Below, in pieces: positions 1-5,693 of a DNA stretch of 5,772 nt. Each line of letters starts with the position of its first letter. The first letter of the stretch is position 1. The translations under genes were made by a program, and so were the position numbers. Below the pieces are notes generated by a model. That model did not search any database and was not told the origin of the DNA. It was given only the letters and a program-made list of their open reading frames with translations. The stretch lies in assembly GCA_030609765.1 (NCBI GenBank), contig JAUWTE010000226.1, positions 1 through 5,772 on the forward strand, read 5' to 3'. Source of the DNA: Acidobacteriota bacterium. Lineage in GTDB: Bacteria; Acidobacteriota; UBA890.

Positions 1-2
1 CC

Positions 3-56
3 ACGGACGTCGCAAGAAGACACGACGACCATCTGAGCGAGGCCTACCGATCGTGA
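3..56 (+). CDS. Probable antitoxin of a VapBC-like pair, C-terminal end only
   Basis: The frame from base 3 is open to a TGA at 54-56 and reads TDVARRHDDHLSEAYRS. The gene begins to the left of the window. A charged R-x-H-D-x-x-L tail placed directly before a PIN toxin is typical of small ribbon-helix-helix or similar antitoxins, whose C-terminus wraps around and inhibits the toxin. The stop codon overlaps the GTG start of the downstream toxin gene (GTGA), an arrangement that implies translational coupling in one operon. The DNA-binding domain is not visible, so the antitoxin family cannot be named from this fragment. The call rests mainly on position, overlap and the basic/acidic tail. Confidence 0.6.
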   Translation, partial: TDVARRHDDHLSEAYRS

Positions 57-454
57 CGGTCTTCGTCGACACCTCGGCGATCTATGCGGTGCTCGACCGC
101 GACGACGAGTTCCACGGTGCGGCGCATGAGATGTGGACTAGCATTCTCTCTGGCGACGATGAGCTCGTGACGAGCAACTACGTCGTTCTCGAGTGCTTCG
201 CTCTGATCCAAAACCGGCTGGGCATGGATGCTCTGCGCACCTTCAATGATGAGATCTTGCCGGTGTTCAGAGTTGAGTGGTTGCTGCCCGAGGATCACAT
301 CAGCGGCGCGCAGGCCGTGCTCGCGGCGAACAAACGCCGCCTGAGCCTGGTCGACTGCACCAGTTTTTCTCTCATGCGAAGGCTGCGACTTCGCTCCGCC
401 TTTGCCTTCGACGCTCACTTCGCCGAGCAGGGCTTTCAGGTAGTGCCCGGCTGA
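53..454 (+). CDS. VapC-like PIN-domain ribonuclease toxin
   Basis: A 133-residue single-domain PIN protein, the usual length for VapC toxins, which are Mg2+/Mn2+-dependent endoribonucleases that cut tRNA, rRNA or mRNA. The acidic metal-binding set is complete: D6 in the N-terminal VDTSAIYA strand, E47 in the VVLECFA helix, D101 in LSLVDCTSF, and D120 in FAFDAHF near the C-terminus. The toxin therefore looks catalytically intact. The GTG start is preferred because it keeps the N-terminal beta-strand carrying D6, and because it overlaps the stop of the preceding antitoxin fragment by 3 nt. No other start lies close enough to preserve D6. In characterised VapBC pairs the complex represses its own promoter, which here would lie outside the window. 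The target RNA cannot be predicted. A housekeeping PIN nuclease is an alternative but less likely given the coupled small upstream gene. Confidence 0.9.
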   Translation: MTVFVDTSAIYAVLDRDDEFHGAAHEMWTSILSGDDELVTSNYVVLECFALIQNRLGMDALRTFNDEILPVFRVEWLLPEDHISGAQAVLAANKRRLSLVDCTSFSLMRRLRLRSAFAFDAHFAEQGFQVVPG

Positions 455-521
455 CCCGCCAGAGCGGGCCGGCCGTGGCGCGGGAGTTGTGAGCCTGACT
501 GTGCAGCCTCACTCCCTGCGC
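455..521. terminator. Hairpins between convergent genes, possible bidirectional terminator
   Basis: Two inverted repeats lie between the PIN toxin and the convergent permease. The first, immediately after the toxin stop, is CCCGC (455-459), loop CAGA, GCGGG (464-468). The second is longer and imperfect: GCGC-GGGAG-TTG-TGAG (478-493) pairs with CTCA-CTCCC-T-GCGC (508-521), with small bulges and a 14-nt loop, and it overlaps the permease stop codon. Neither is followed by a clear T-tract on either strand, so a classical intrinsic terminator is not proven. Position between two converging genes is the main support. Confidence 0.35.
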
Positions 522-2962
522 AGCGCTACCATCGGGTCCAGACGAGATGCCCTGCGCGCAGGTCCAGCGGCGGCCAAGGTAGCGACCGCAAGGAAAAGGA
601 GCGCGATGCCACCGAAGGTCACGGGGTCGGAGGGGCTGATCTCGTAGAGCCACGAACCGAGCATGCGCGTGGCGAGAAATGCGAGCGCCAAACCGAACAC
701 CACACCGTACGCGACAAGCCTGATCCCCTCCATCGTGATCTGGCGGAGCACGTCTGCTCGCCGAGCACCAAGCGCCATCCTTATCCCGATCTCCTGGGTT
801 CGGCGCGCCACCGAATAGGCAACGATGCCGTATAGACCGATCACTCCCAGCAGCAACGCCAGCGAGCCGAGCCCGCCCAACAGGACGGCGATGAGGCGCG
901 GCACGAAGAGCATGATCTCCATGTGCCCGGCGATCGTCTTCAGGTCGAAGATCGGGAGGCTTGAGTCGAGGGCGCGCACCTCGCTGCGAACCGCGGCAAA
1001 GAGAGCTCCAGGATCGACGGAGGTGCTGGCGACCACTGACATGCGCGAGTCGCCACTCTGCGCGAAGGGCACGTAAACGAAGGCCCTGGGGTCCTCACCG
1101 AGGGTGCGGTACTTGCCGTTCGAGGCCACGCCCACGACTTCCCAGAGCTTGTCGCCACGGAAGCCCACCTTCAATCGCTTCCCGATGGCGCTCTCACTGG
1201 GCCAGAGTCGCTGAGCCAGCGTCTCATTGACGATCGCTACGGGCAAAGCCTCGGAGGTATCGGAGGAACGAAAATCCCTTCCCCTCAGCATCTGGATACC
1301 CATGGTGGCGAAGTAGCCCTCGCTGATGGATGCTTCGTCCGCCTGCACTCCCTGCGCATCGGGGTCGCTGAGTGCCGACTCCGGGATAGCGGGCGTCGTT
1401 GTGATGCCGGGCCCCAGTGGCAAAGATCGGATCAGTGCGGCGGAATCGACGCCTGGAAGGGCTTCGATCCGGGAGCGGAGCTCGCCGAAGAAGGTCCTCG
1501 TTTCTTCGTCCGAGTAGTCCGCCACCGAAGTGTTGATCACAGCGACCAGCCCGCTGCGCAAATCGAAGCCAGGCTCGATGGCGCTAGCATTCGCGAGGCT
1601 GCGCAGGAACAGGCCGGTGCAGATGAGTAGGACCATGGAGACCGCGACCTGCCCGACGACCAGAGCGCTGCGCAGTCGCATGCGCCCGCTGCGACGGTTG
1701 CGAGTCGCCGGCTCGCCCTTGATAGCCTCGACGAGACTGAGGCGGGTAGATTGCATCGCCGGTATGAGGCCGAAAACGATACCGGTCGCGATCGAGAGCA
1801 TGGCCGTGAACATCAAAATACCGCGGTCGATCCCGAGGTCGAAGGTCAGGGGAATGGGGAAGGGTGGCTGAACCGCCAGCAGGGCGTTGAGGAGCCAGGA
1901 AGCGACCGCCAACCCGACCATGCCTCCAACCAGCGACAACAGAACGCTCTCCGTCACAAGCTGCCGGATCAAACGCCTGCGGCCCGCCCCCAGGGCAAGC
2001 CGCACAGCAATTTCCCGCCTGCGCGCGGTTGCACGAGCCAACAACATACTGGCCAGATTCGTGCAGGCGATCAGCAGCGCCAGTCCGACCATGCCCATCA
2101 GGAAGAGAGTGAAGAGCCGTATGGGGGTGTCGAGCATGGCGTGGATGCCGACATCGCTGGTGCGCAGAGCGGTCAGCCGGATCTCACCGTTGGAGTCCGG
2201 GTAGGCGTCAGCCAGCCGCTCACCCACGGTGGCTACAGCCGTGCGAGCCTGCTCGAAGCTGACCCCGGGCTGGAGGCGCCCCTTGGTTGAGAACAGGAAG
2301 CGGGCGTCGCGATTCTCCAGATCCGCCATTCCCCCTCCGATCATCGGATCGTGGGTGATCGGCACCCAGTAGGCGGCCGACATCGGCAGCAGGCCCTTGA
2401 AGTCACCGGAGGCGACTCCAATGACCGTGTACTCCACACCGCTCAAGCGGAACGAGCGGCCGAGGATCTCCTCATCGCCGCCGAACCGGCTCATCCAGGT
2501 CTGATGACTGAGGACCACCGTAGGAGGGGCGCCTTCGGTATCGTCACTGCCGGCGATAAATGTGCGGCCATGCGCCGCCTCAATGCCCAGCAACGAGAAG
2601 TAGTTGCCGGTGACCGCCTCGCCGTACATGTACTCACTCTCATCGTCGTGCTCGTACACGCCGATGGAGATGTCGTAGGCCACAACACCGCTGAAGACGT
2701 CGGGTGTCTGGTCGCGCACGTCGAGGTAATCGGGGAAGGAGAGGGGTCCGAACTCGAGGCCGTGGTCGCTGGCGTAGACTTCGACGAGCTCTTCGGCCGC
2801 CTCGACCGGAAGTGCCCTGAGGAAGATCGCGTCATAGATGCTGAAGATCGCGGTGTTCACGCCGATTCCCAGCGCCAGGGAAAGAATGGCAACGGCCGAG
2901 AAGCCGGGGCTCTTCAGAAGGGTTCGAATCGAATAGCGAATGTCACGTAGCAGTGTGTCCAT
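509..2962 (-). CDS. ADOP-type ABC transporter permease (duplicated FtsX/MacB unit)
   Basis: An 817-residue integral membrane protein made of two tandem MacB/FtsX units. It opens with the motif LLRDIRYSIRTLLKSPGF, followed by TM1 (about residues 21-45), a MacB-type periplasmic core domain (about 50-270), and three TM helices (about 283-305, 335-362, 383-402). The second unit repeats this: TM at about 432-455, periplasmic domain (about 465-680), then three TMs (about 687-718, 746-768, 783-803). The duplication is clear in the matching cytoplasmic loops RRREIAVRLALGAGRRRLIR (314-333) and RRTQEIGIRMALGARRADVL (720-739), and the protein ends with the typical PARRASRLDP. Relatives work with a MacB-like ATPase in mechanotransmission or export of peptides, lipoproteins or small molecules; the substrate is unknown. 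No ATPase gene is adjacent, as expected for orphan permeases. The ATG at 2962 matches the usual family N-terminus, but no good ribosome binding site precedes it. Length and motifs indicate an intact gene. Confidence 0.93.
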   Translation of the reverse strand: MDTLLRDIRYSIRTLLKSPGFSAVAILSLALGIGVNTAIFSIYDAIFLRALPVEAAEELVEVYASDHGLEFGPLSFPDYLDVRDQTPDVFSGVVAYDISIGVYEHDDESEYMYGEAVTGNYFSLLGIEAAHGRTFIAGSDDTEGAPPTVVLSHQTWMSRFGGDEEILGRSFRLSGVEYTVIGVASGDFKGLLPMSAAYWVPITHDPMIGGGMADLENRDARFLFSTKGRLQPGVSFEQARTAVATVGERLADAYPDSNGEIRLTALRTSDVGIHAMLDTPIRLFTLFLMGMVGLALLIACTNLASMLLARATARRREIAVRLALGAGRRRLIRQLVTESVLLSLVGGMVGLAVASWLLNALLAVQPPFPIPLTFDLGIDRGILMFTAMLSIATGIVFGLIPAMQSTRLSLVEAIKGEPATRNRRSGRMRLRSALVVGQVAVSMVLLICTGLFLRSLANASAIEPGFDLRSGLVAVINTSVADYSDEETRTFFGELRSRIEALPGVDSAALIRSLPLGPGITTTPAIPESALSDPDAQGVQADEASISEGYFATMGIQMLRGRDFRSSDTSEALPVAIVNETLAQRLWPSESAIGKRLKVGFRGDKLWEVVGVASNGKYRTLGEDPRAFVYVPFAQSGDSRMSVVASTSVDPGALFAAVRSEVRALDSSLPIFDLKTIAGHMEIMLFVPRLIAVLLGGLGSLALLLGVIGLYGIVAYSVARRTQEIGIRMALGARRADVLRQITMEGIRLVAYGVVFGLALAFLATRMLGSWLYEISPSDPVTFGGIALLFLAVATLAAAGPARRASRLDPMVALRRE

Positions 2963-3136
2963 GGCTCATCGCGGGGAGCGAGAGTCGGGGGCAAGGCTAC
3001 GATTTTGTGTGACCCGCCTTGCTGGGGGCCCATCTAGTAAGACGACGGGAGTGGCGCAGAGGTTTCCAATTTAGAAGAATAGTGGTTCTCCACGATCGTC
3101 AATCTGAGCGCGAAGTTCTACAAAGGGAGGCCCTGG
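2963..3136. promoter_or_regulatory. Divergent intergenic region with presumed promoters
   Basis: These 174 bases separate the leftward permease gene from the rightward superoxide dismutase cluster and must contain the upstream signals of both unless transcription starts elsewhere. An AT-rich patch at about 3062-3083 is the most promoter-like stretch for the rightward genes, but I cannot defend a -35/-10 pair with good spacing. A small hairpin (GTGG 3082-3085, loop TTCT, CCAC 3090-3093) and the overlapping 8-bp palindrome ACGATCGT (3092-3099) sit between this patch and the start codon and could be an operator. No coding potential is apparent. Confidence 0.35.
3125..3130 (+). promoter_or_regulatory. 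Strong ribosome binding site for the superoxide dismutase gene
   Basis: GGGAGG, within AAAGGGAGG, lies 6 nt before the ATG at 3137. It fixes the start and retains the full twin-arginine signal. It is one of the strongest Shine-Dalgarno matches in the window. Confidence 0.8.
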
Positions 3137-3907
3137 ATGAAGGACAGCATTGCCGAGAACCGTGTCAACCGTCGTGACCTGCTCGTGGGTACCGGTGCTC
3201 TCACCGGGGGCGCCATCCTGGCTTCGGCGGGATTCAGTGGGGCTGCCGCCGCCAGCGGTGCGCCCGTGAAGGCCCAGCTCCCCGGCTTCGATGCCGCTGC
3301 CGGCGAGTATGTCTTGCCACCGCTGCCTTACGCTTACGATGCCCTTGAGCCAAGCATCGACGCCCAGACGATGCAGCTCCACCACGACATCCATCACGCC
3401 GGCTACGTCCGCGGTCTGAACACGGCCCTGACGCGCCTGGCGGAAATGCGGGCAAGCGGCGATTTCGGACTGGTCAAGCATTGGAGCCGCCAGGCGGCCT
3501 TCGCCGGCTCCGGCCACTTCCTGCACACGGTATTCTGGACCAACATGGCGCCGGCCGGTGATGGCGGTGGTGGCGAGCCCTCGAGCGAGCTGGCCGAATC
3601 TCTGACCGAGTCCTTCGGTTCGGTCGACGCATTCCGCGGCCAGTTCAGCGCGGCCGCGCGCAGCGTAGAGGGCTCAGGTTGGGGCATCCTCGCCTACGAG
3701 CCGGTTTCGGCGAGAATGCAGGTCCTGCAAGCCGAGAAGCACCAGAACCTCGGCCAATGGGGCGTCGTACCGCTGTTGGTGCTCGACGTGTGGGAGCATG
3801 CATACTATCTGAACTACCAGAACCGTCGCGGCGACTACGTCAACGCCTTCTGGAACATCGTGAACTGGCAGAACGTTGCGGAGCGTCTAAGCGAGGCGTC
3901 GCGCTAA
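3137..3907 (+). CDS. Tat-exported Fe/Mn-family superoxide dismutase, predicted Mn-type
   Basis: The 256-residue product converts superoxide to hydrogen peroxide and oxygen. The N-terminus has a twin-arginine motif, NRRDLL (11-16), then a hydrophobic Ala/Gly-rich stretch to about residue 40, so a folded, metal-loaded enzyme is probably exported by Tat. The mature domain starts near YVLPPLPYAYDALEP (58-72). All four metal ligands are present: H82 in LHHDIHH, H130 in LHTVFW, and D217 and H221 in LDVWEHAYYLNYQNRR. Y90 matches the gateway tyrosine and E220 the dimer-interface glutamate. Two positions separate the metal types: Gly126, four residues before H130, where Fe enzymes carry Gln, and Gln203 in KHQNLGQW, where Mn enzymes carry their active-site Gln. 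Both favour manganese, although cambialistic use cannot be excluded. This is the first gene of a probable four-gene operon whose other products also act outside the membrane. The export signal is unusual, because most Fe/Mn superoxide dismutases are cytoplasmic. Confidence 0.95.
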   Translation: MKDSIAENRVNRRDLLVGTGALTGGAILASAGFSGAAAASGAPVKAQLPGFDAAAGEYVLPPLPYAYDALEPSIDAQTMQLHHDIHHAGYVRGLNTALTRLAEMRASGDFGLVKHWSRQAAFAGSGHFLHTVFWTNMAPAGDGGGGEPSSELAESLTESFGSVDAFRGQFSAAARSVEGSGWGILAYEPVSARMQVLQAEKHQNLGQWGVVPLLVLDVWEHAYYLNYQNRRGDYVNAFWNIVNWQNVAERLSEASR

Positions 3908-3916
3908 CGAATTCCC

Positions 3917-4372
3917 ATGGATATCGTGAGTCGGCTGGCCCGGACTTCTGAGGAATCCGGGCTACTAGGCCGTGCGCTGTACCGGAGCATCCTGATTGCC
4001 TGCGTGGCACTTGCCCTGGTCTCTTGCCAAGATCGATCGCAGGAGGCTGAAGGGCGGCGCCGCGATGTCTTGGTTGCTGCCTCGCCCACGGGGATTGCGG
4101 CCGGGATGGACCTCTACATGGAGAATGGCTGCGGTGTTTGCCACGGTCGTGACGGCAGCGGCAAGGGGCCATTGGCGCACACGATCGAGCCACCGCCCCG
4201 CGACTACCGCGACCCCTCCGCCTACAAGCAGGGCACATCGGTCGCCGAGATCGCCGATACGATCGCGTCAGGCATCGGAGGTGCGAGCTCCAAGATGCCT
4301 CAATACCTGCATCTCTCCGAAGAGGAGAGGACCCTCATTGCCCAGTACATCGTTTCCCTACAGCGTCAATAG
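3917..4372 (+). CDS. Monohaem c-type cytochrome lipoprotein
   Basis: A 151-residue class I-like cytochrome c. The haem attachment motif is GCGVCHG, with C72 and C75 forming the thioethers and H76 as proximal ligand; M127 in SKMPQY is the probable distal ligand. The C-terminal helix LSEEERTLIAQYIVSLQ is typical of the fold. A hydrophobic segment (about 23-36) ends in LVSC, a lipobox with C37 as the lipidated residue, so the protein is probably membrane-anchored on the periplasmic side. It would carry single electrons; its partners are unknown. It begins 9 nt after the superoxide dismutase stop without a good Shine-Dalgarno sequence, suggesting translational coupling. The region before the hydrophobic core is unusually long (about 22 residues), so the true start could lie further in, but no later ATG or GTG with a ribosome binding site is available. 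The cytochrome assignment is firm; the role is inferred from context. Confidence 0.9.
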   Translation: MDIVSRLARTSEESGLLGRALYRSILIACVALALVSCQDRSQEAEGRRRDVLVAASPTGIAAGMDLYMENGCGVCHGRDGSGKGPLAHTIEPPPRDYRDPSAYKQGTSVAEIADTIASGIGGASSKMPQYLHLSEEERTLIAQYIVSLQRQ

Positions 4373-4383
4373 GAGAGGCGTTC

Positions 4384-4447
4384 GGAGGGACGGAGGCCTC
4401 CCTTCAAGGATGGCAACCAGGATTTGCAGACAACCTCCAGGAGGAGG
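4384..4447 (+). promoter_or_regulatory. Leader with strong ribosome binding site and two anti-Shine-Dalgarno copies
   Basis: The 81-nt gap before the PCuAC gene is the longest in the cluster. AGGAGGAGG (4439-4447) is an excellent Shine-Dalgarno sequence 6 nt before the ATG at 4454. CCTCC occurs at 4434-4438, where it can pair with GGAGG (4443-4447) across an AGGA loop, and again at 4397-4401 inside the palindrome GGAGGCCTCC (4392-4401). An additional GGAGG lies at 4384-4388. Alternative pairings could hide or expose the ribosome binding site. The repeats are visible directly; a regulatory role is inference. Confidence 0.4.
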
Positions 4448-4453
4448 AAAGAG

Positions 4454-4915
4454 ATGAGAAGAGTCGCATTGCTCACAGCGCTGATCGCCCTCGTCGTGCT
4501 CTCGGGCGGGCAAGCAGATGCTTCCCTGGCCGAAGGGGGTGCCACTGTGCGCGACATGCTCTCGGTGCGGGATGCCTGGGTTGCGGAAACCTTGCCCGGC
4601 CAGCGCATGACCGCCGCCTACATGATCATCGCAAATGAAGGCGACGTCGACGAAGAGCTTCTTTCTGTGGAATCGGAGGTTGCCGAGAAGGTCGAGCTCC
4701 ATGAGATGGAGCAGCAAGGCGAGATGATGAGGATGCGGCGGGTCGACAGCATAGTGATCGGCCCGGGTGAAGACGTGGCGCTCGAGCCCGGCGGCCTCCA
4801 CGTCATGCTGATCGGGCTAACGCGGGAGATCAAGGAAGGCGACACAGTTGAGTTCAAGCTGACCTTCGAGAGCGGCGCGAATCTGACGGTGAGTGCGCCG
4901 GTGAAGAAGCGCTAG
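4454..4915 (+). CDS. pcuC: PCuAC-family periplasmic copper chaperone
   Basis: With the ATG at 4454 the product has 153 residues. This start is chosen because AGGAGGAGG precedes it by 6 nt and because it gives a standard Sec signal: MRR, a hydrophobic core (4-17) and a cleavage site after ADA (residue 23). An in-frame ATG at 4424 would only add ten charged residues. The mature protein is the PCuAC cupredoxin-like domain with the full Cu(I) motif: H83, ten residues, M94, twenty-one residues, H116-x-M118, inside LHEMEQQ, RMRRVD and PGGLHVMLIGL. M85 is an additional nearby Met. Family members bind Cu(I) in the periplasm and pass it, with Sco proteins, to the CuA site of cytochrome oxidase or to other copper targets. 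The Sco gene follows after 10 nt, matching the known partnership. There is no His/Met-rich C-terminal extension. Copper binding is very likely; the recipient is unknown. Confidence 0.93.
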   Translation: MRRVALLTALIALVVLSGGQADASLAEGGATVRDMLSVRDAWVAETLPGQRMTAAYMIIANEGDVDEELLSVESEVAEKVELHEMEQQGEMMRMRRVDSIVIGPGEDVALEPGGLHVMLIGLTREIKEGDTVEFKLTFESGANLTVSAPVKKR

Positions 4916-4925
4916 AGAGCACGGG

Positions 4926-5627
4926 ATGCGATTCTCCAAACGATCGATACGACAACCGAGAGCCCACGCCGGAGCTCGTCGGGCCGACCGCGGCGGACAC
5001 ACCTCATTGGCCCTTTCTGTAGCCCTCCTGCTATTCGCCCCTCTCCTGCAGGCATGTGGCGGCGAAGAGCCGGAGCCCGAGCATGCCCACGAGCCCAAGG
5101 CGTACCAGCAAGACGCACCCTCCCTGCAGGAGTACGAGCTCGGTGGCGATTTTTCGCTGATCGACCACCAGTCACAGCAGCTCAACCTGTCGGATTACGA
5201 CGGCAAGATCAGGCTGTTGTTCTTCGGCTATACCTCGTGCCCGGATATCTGCCCGACCACGCTGTCGAAGATCACGAGGGTATACAAAGAGCTCGAGCCG
5301 GAGGGCGATGAGGTTCTGACGCTCTTTGTCAGTGTTGATCCGACGCGTGACACACCCGACAAGCTGGCCGAGTATCTCGGCTACTTCTCGCTCAATGCTA
5401 TCGGCCTGACCGGTCACAAGGACGAGATCGATCGCATCATCGAACAGTACGGCGGTGACTACTTCATCGAAGAGAGCGATTCGGCCGCGGGCCCGCTGTA
5501 CGCGCACACGACGTATCTATATTTGATCGACCGGGAGGGGACGATCAGGTTCCTGTTCACTCATGAGGACACGCCGGAATGGATTGCCGCCGGTGTCGCC
5601 CAGTTGCTCGAAACCGAGCCATCCTGA
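4926..5627 (+). CDS. Sco1/SenC/PrrC-family copper-binding thioredoxin-fold lipoprotein
   Basis: A 233-residue Sco protein. A hydrophobic segment (about 27-41) ends in the lipobox LQAC, with C44 lipidated, so the protein is probably anchored to the membrane facing the periplasm. The thioredoxin-like domain (about 70-230) has the copper/redox motif SCPDICP with C105 and C109, and the third ligand H194 in YAHTTYLYLID; VDPTRDTP (137-144) is also characteristic. Sco proteins donate copper to, or reduce the cysteines of, the CuA site in cytochrome c oxidase subunit II, and some act as thiol-disulfide reductases. The linker after C44 is rich in Glu and His (EEPEPEHAHEP, 47-57) and might hold metal loosely. 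The ATG is 10 nt after the PCuAC stop, with only a weak GAGAG element at 4915-4919 before it, which suggests coupling. The cytoplasmic n-region is long and Arg-rich, including RR at 18-19, but is not a clear Tat motif. Confidence 0.95.
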   Translation: MRFSKRSIRQPRAHAGARRADRGGHTSLALSVALLLFAPLLQACGGEEPEPEHAHEPKAYQQDAPSLQEYELGGDFSLIDHQSQQLNLSDYDGKIRLLFFGYTSCPDICPTTLSKITRVYKELEPEGDEVLTLFVSVDPTRDTPDKLAEYLGYFSLNAIGLTGHKDEIDRIIEQYGGDYFIEESDSAAGPLYAHTTYLYLIDREGTIRFLFTHEDTPEWIAAGVAQLLETEPS

Positions 5628-5651
5628 CGATCGGGAATGTCCGCTCGCTCT

Positions 5652-5669
5652 ACCCCCATTGAGGGCGGT
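5652..5669 (+). terminator. Weak hairpin after the Sco gene, possible terminator
   Basis: ACCCCC (5652-5657) can pair with GGG-C-GGT (5663-5669) through one bulged C and an ATTGA loop. It lies in the 66-nt gap between the Sco gene and the next gene. There is no T-run after it, so it may not end transcription, and the following gene could still be partly co-transcribed. Confidence 0.22.
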
Positions 5670-5681
5670 TATCGATCAGGC

Positions 5682-5687
5682 GAGGAG
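5682..5687 (+). promoter_or_regulatory. Ribosome binding site of the cysteine-synthase-like gene
   Basis: GAGGAG lies 6 nt upstream of the ATG at 5694 and supports that start for the truncated gene. Confidence 0.7.
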
Positions 5688-5693
5688 CTACCC

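Noticed and set aside
467..474. GGCCGGCC palindrome
   Set aside because: An 8-bp GC palindrome is expected by chance in GC-rich DNA and has no repeat partner elsewhere in the window.
1751..2290. Open frame of 179 codons on the + strand inside the permease gene
   Set aside because: It lies entirely antisense to a strongly supported transporter gene, has low-complexity Gln/Arg/His-rich composition, no recognisable domain and no ribosome binding site. It is a by-product of GC-rich codon bias.
2351..2950. Open frame of 199 codons on the + strand opposite the permease N-terminal half
   Set aside because: It is antisense to the conserved periplasmic domain, with no motif or upstream signal. Codon-bias shadow is the simpler explanation.
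3019..3040. TTGCTG and TAGTAA as a promoter for the SOD gene
   Set aside because: The spacing between the two hexamers is about 10 nt, far short of the usual 16-18 nt for a housekeeping sigma factor.
3071..3526. Open frame on the - strand across the SOD start region
   Set aside because: It overlaps the SOD signal peptide and metal-binding region antisense, and its product resembles no family I know.
4424..4453. Upstream in-frame ATG for the PCuAC gene
   Set aside because: It would add MQTTSRRRKE before the signal peptide and would place the excellent Shine-Dalgarno sequence inside the coding region. The ATG at 4454 fits both signals.
4969..4985. Arg-Arg in the Sco N-terminus as a Tat signal
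   Set aside because: The context RRADRG lacks the hydrophobic residues at the +2/+3 positions of the Tat motif, and a clear lipobox follows; Sec export as a lipoprotein is more likely.
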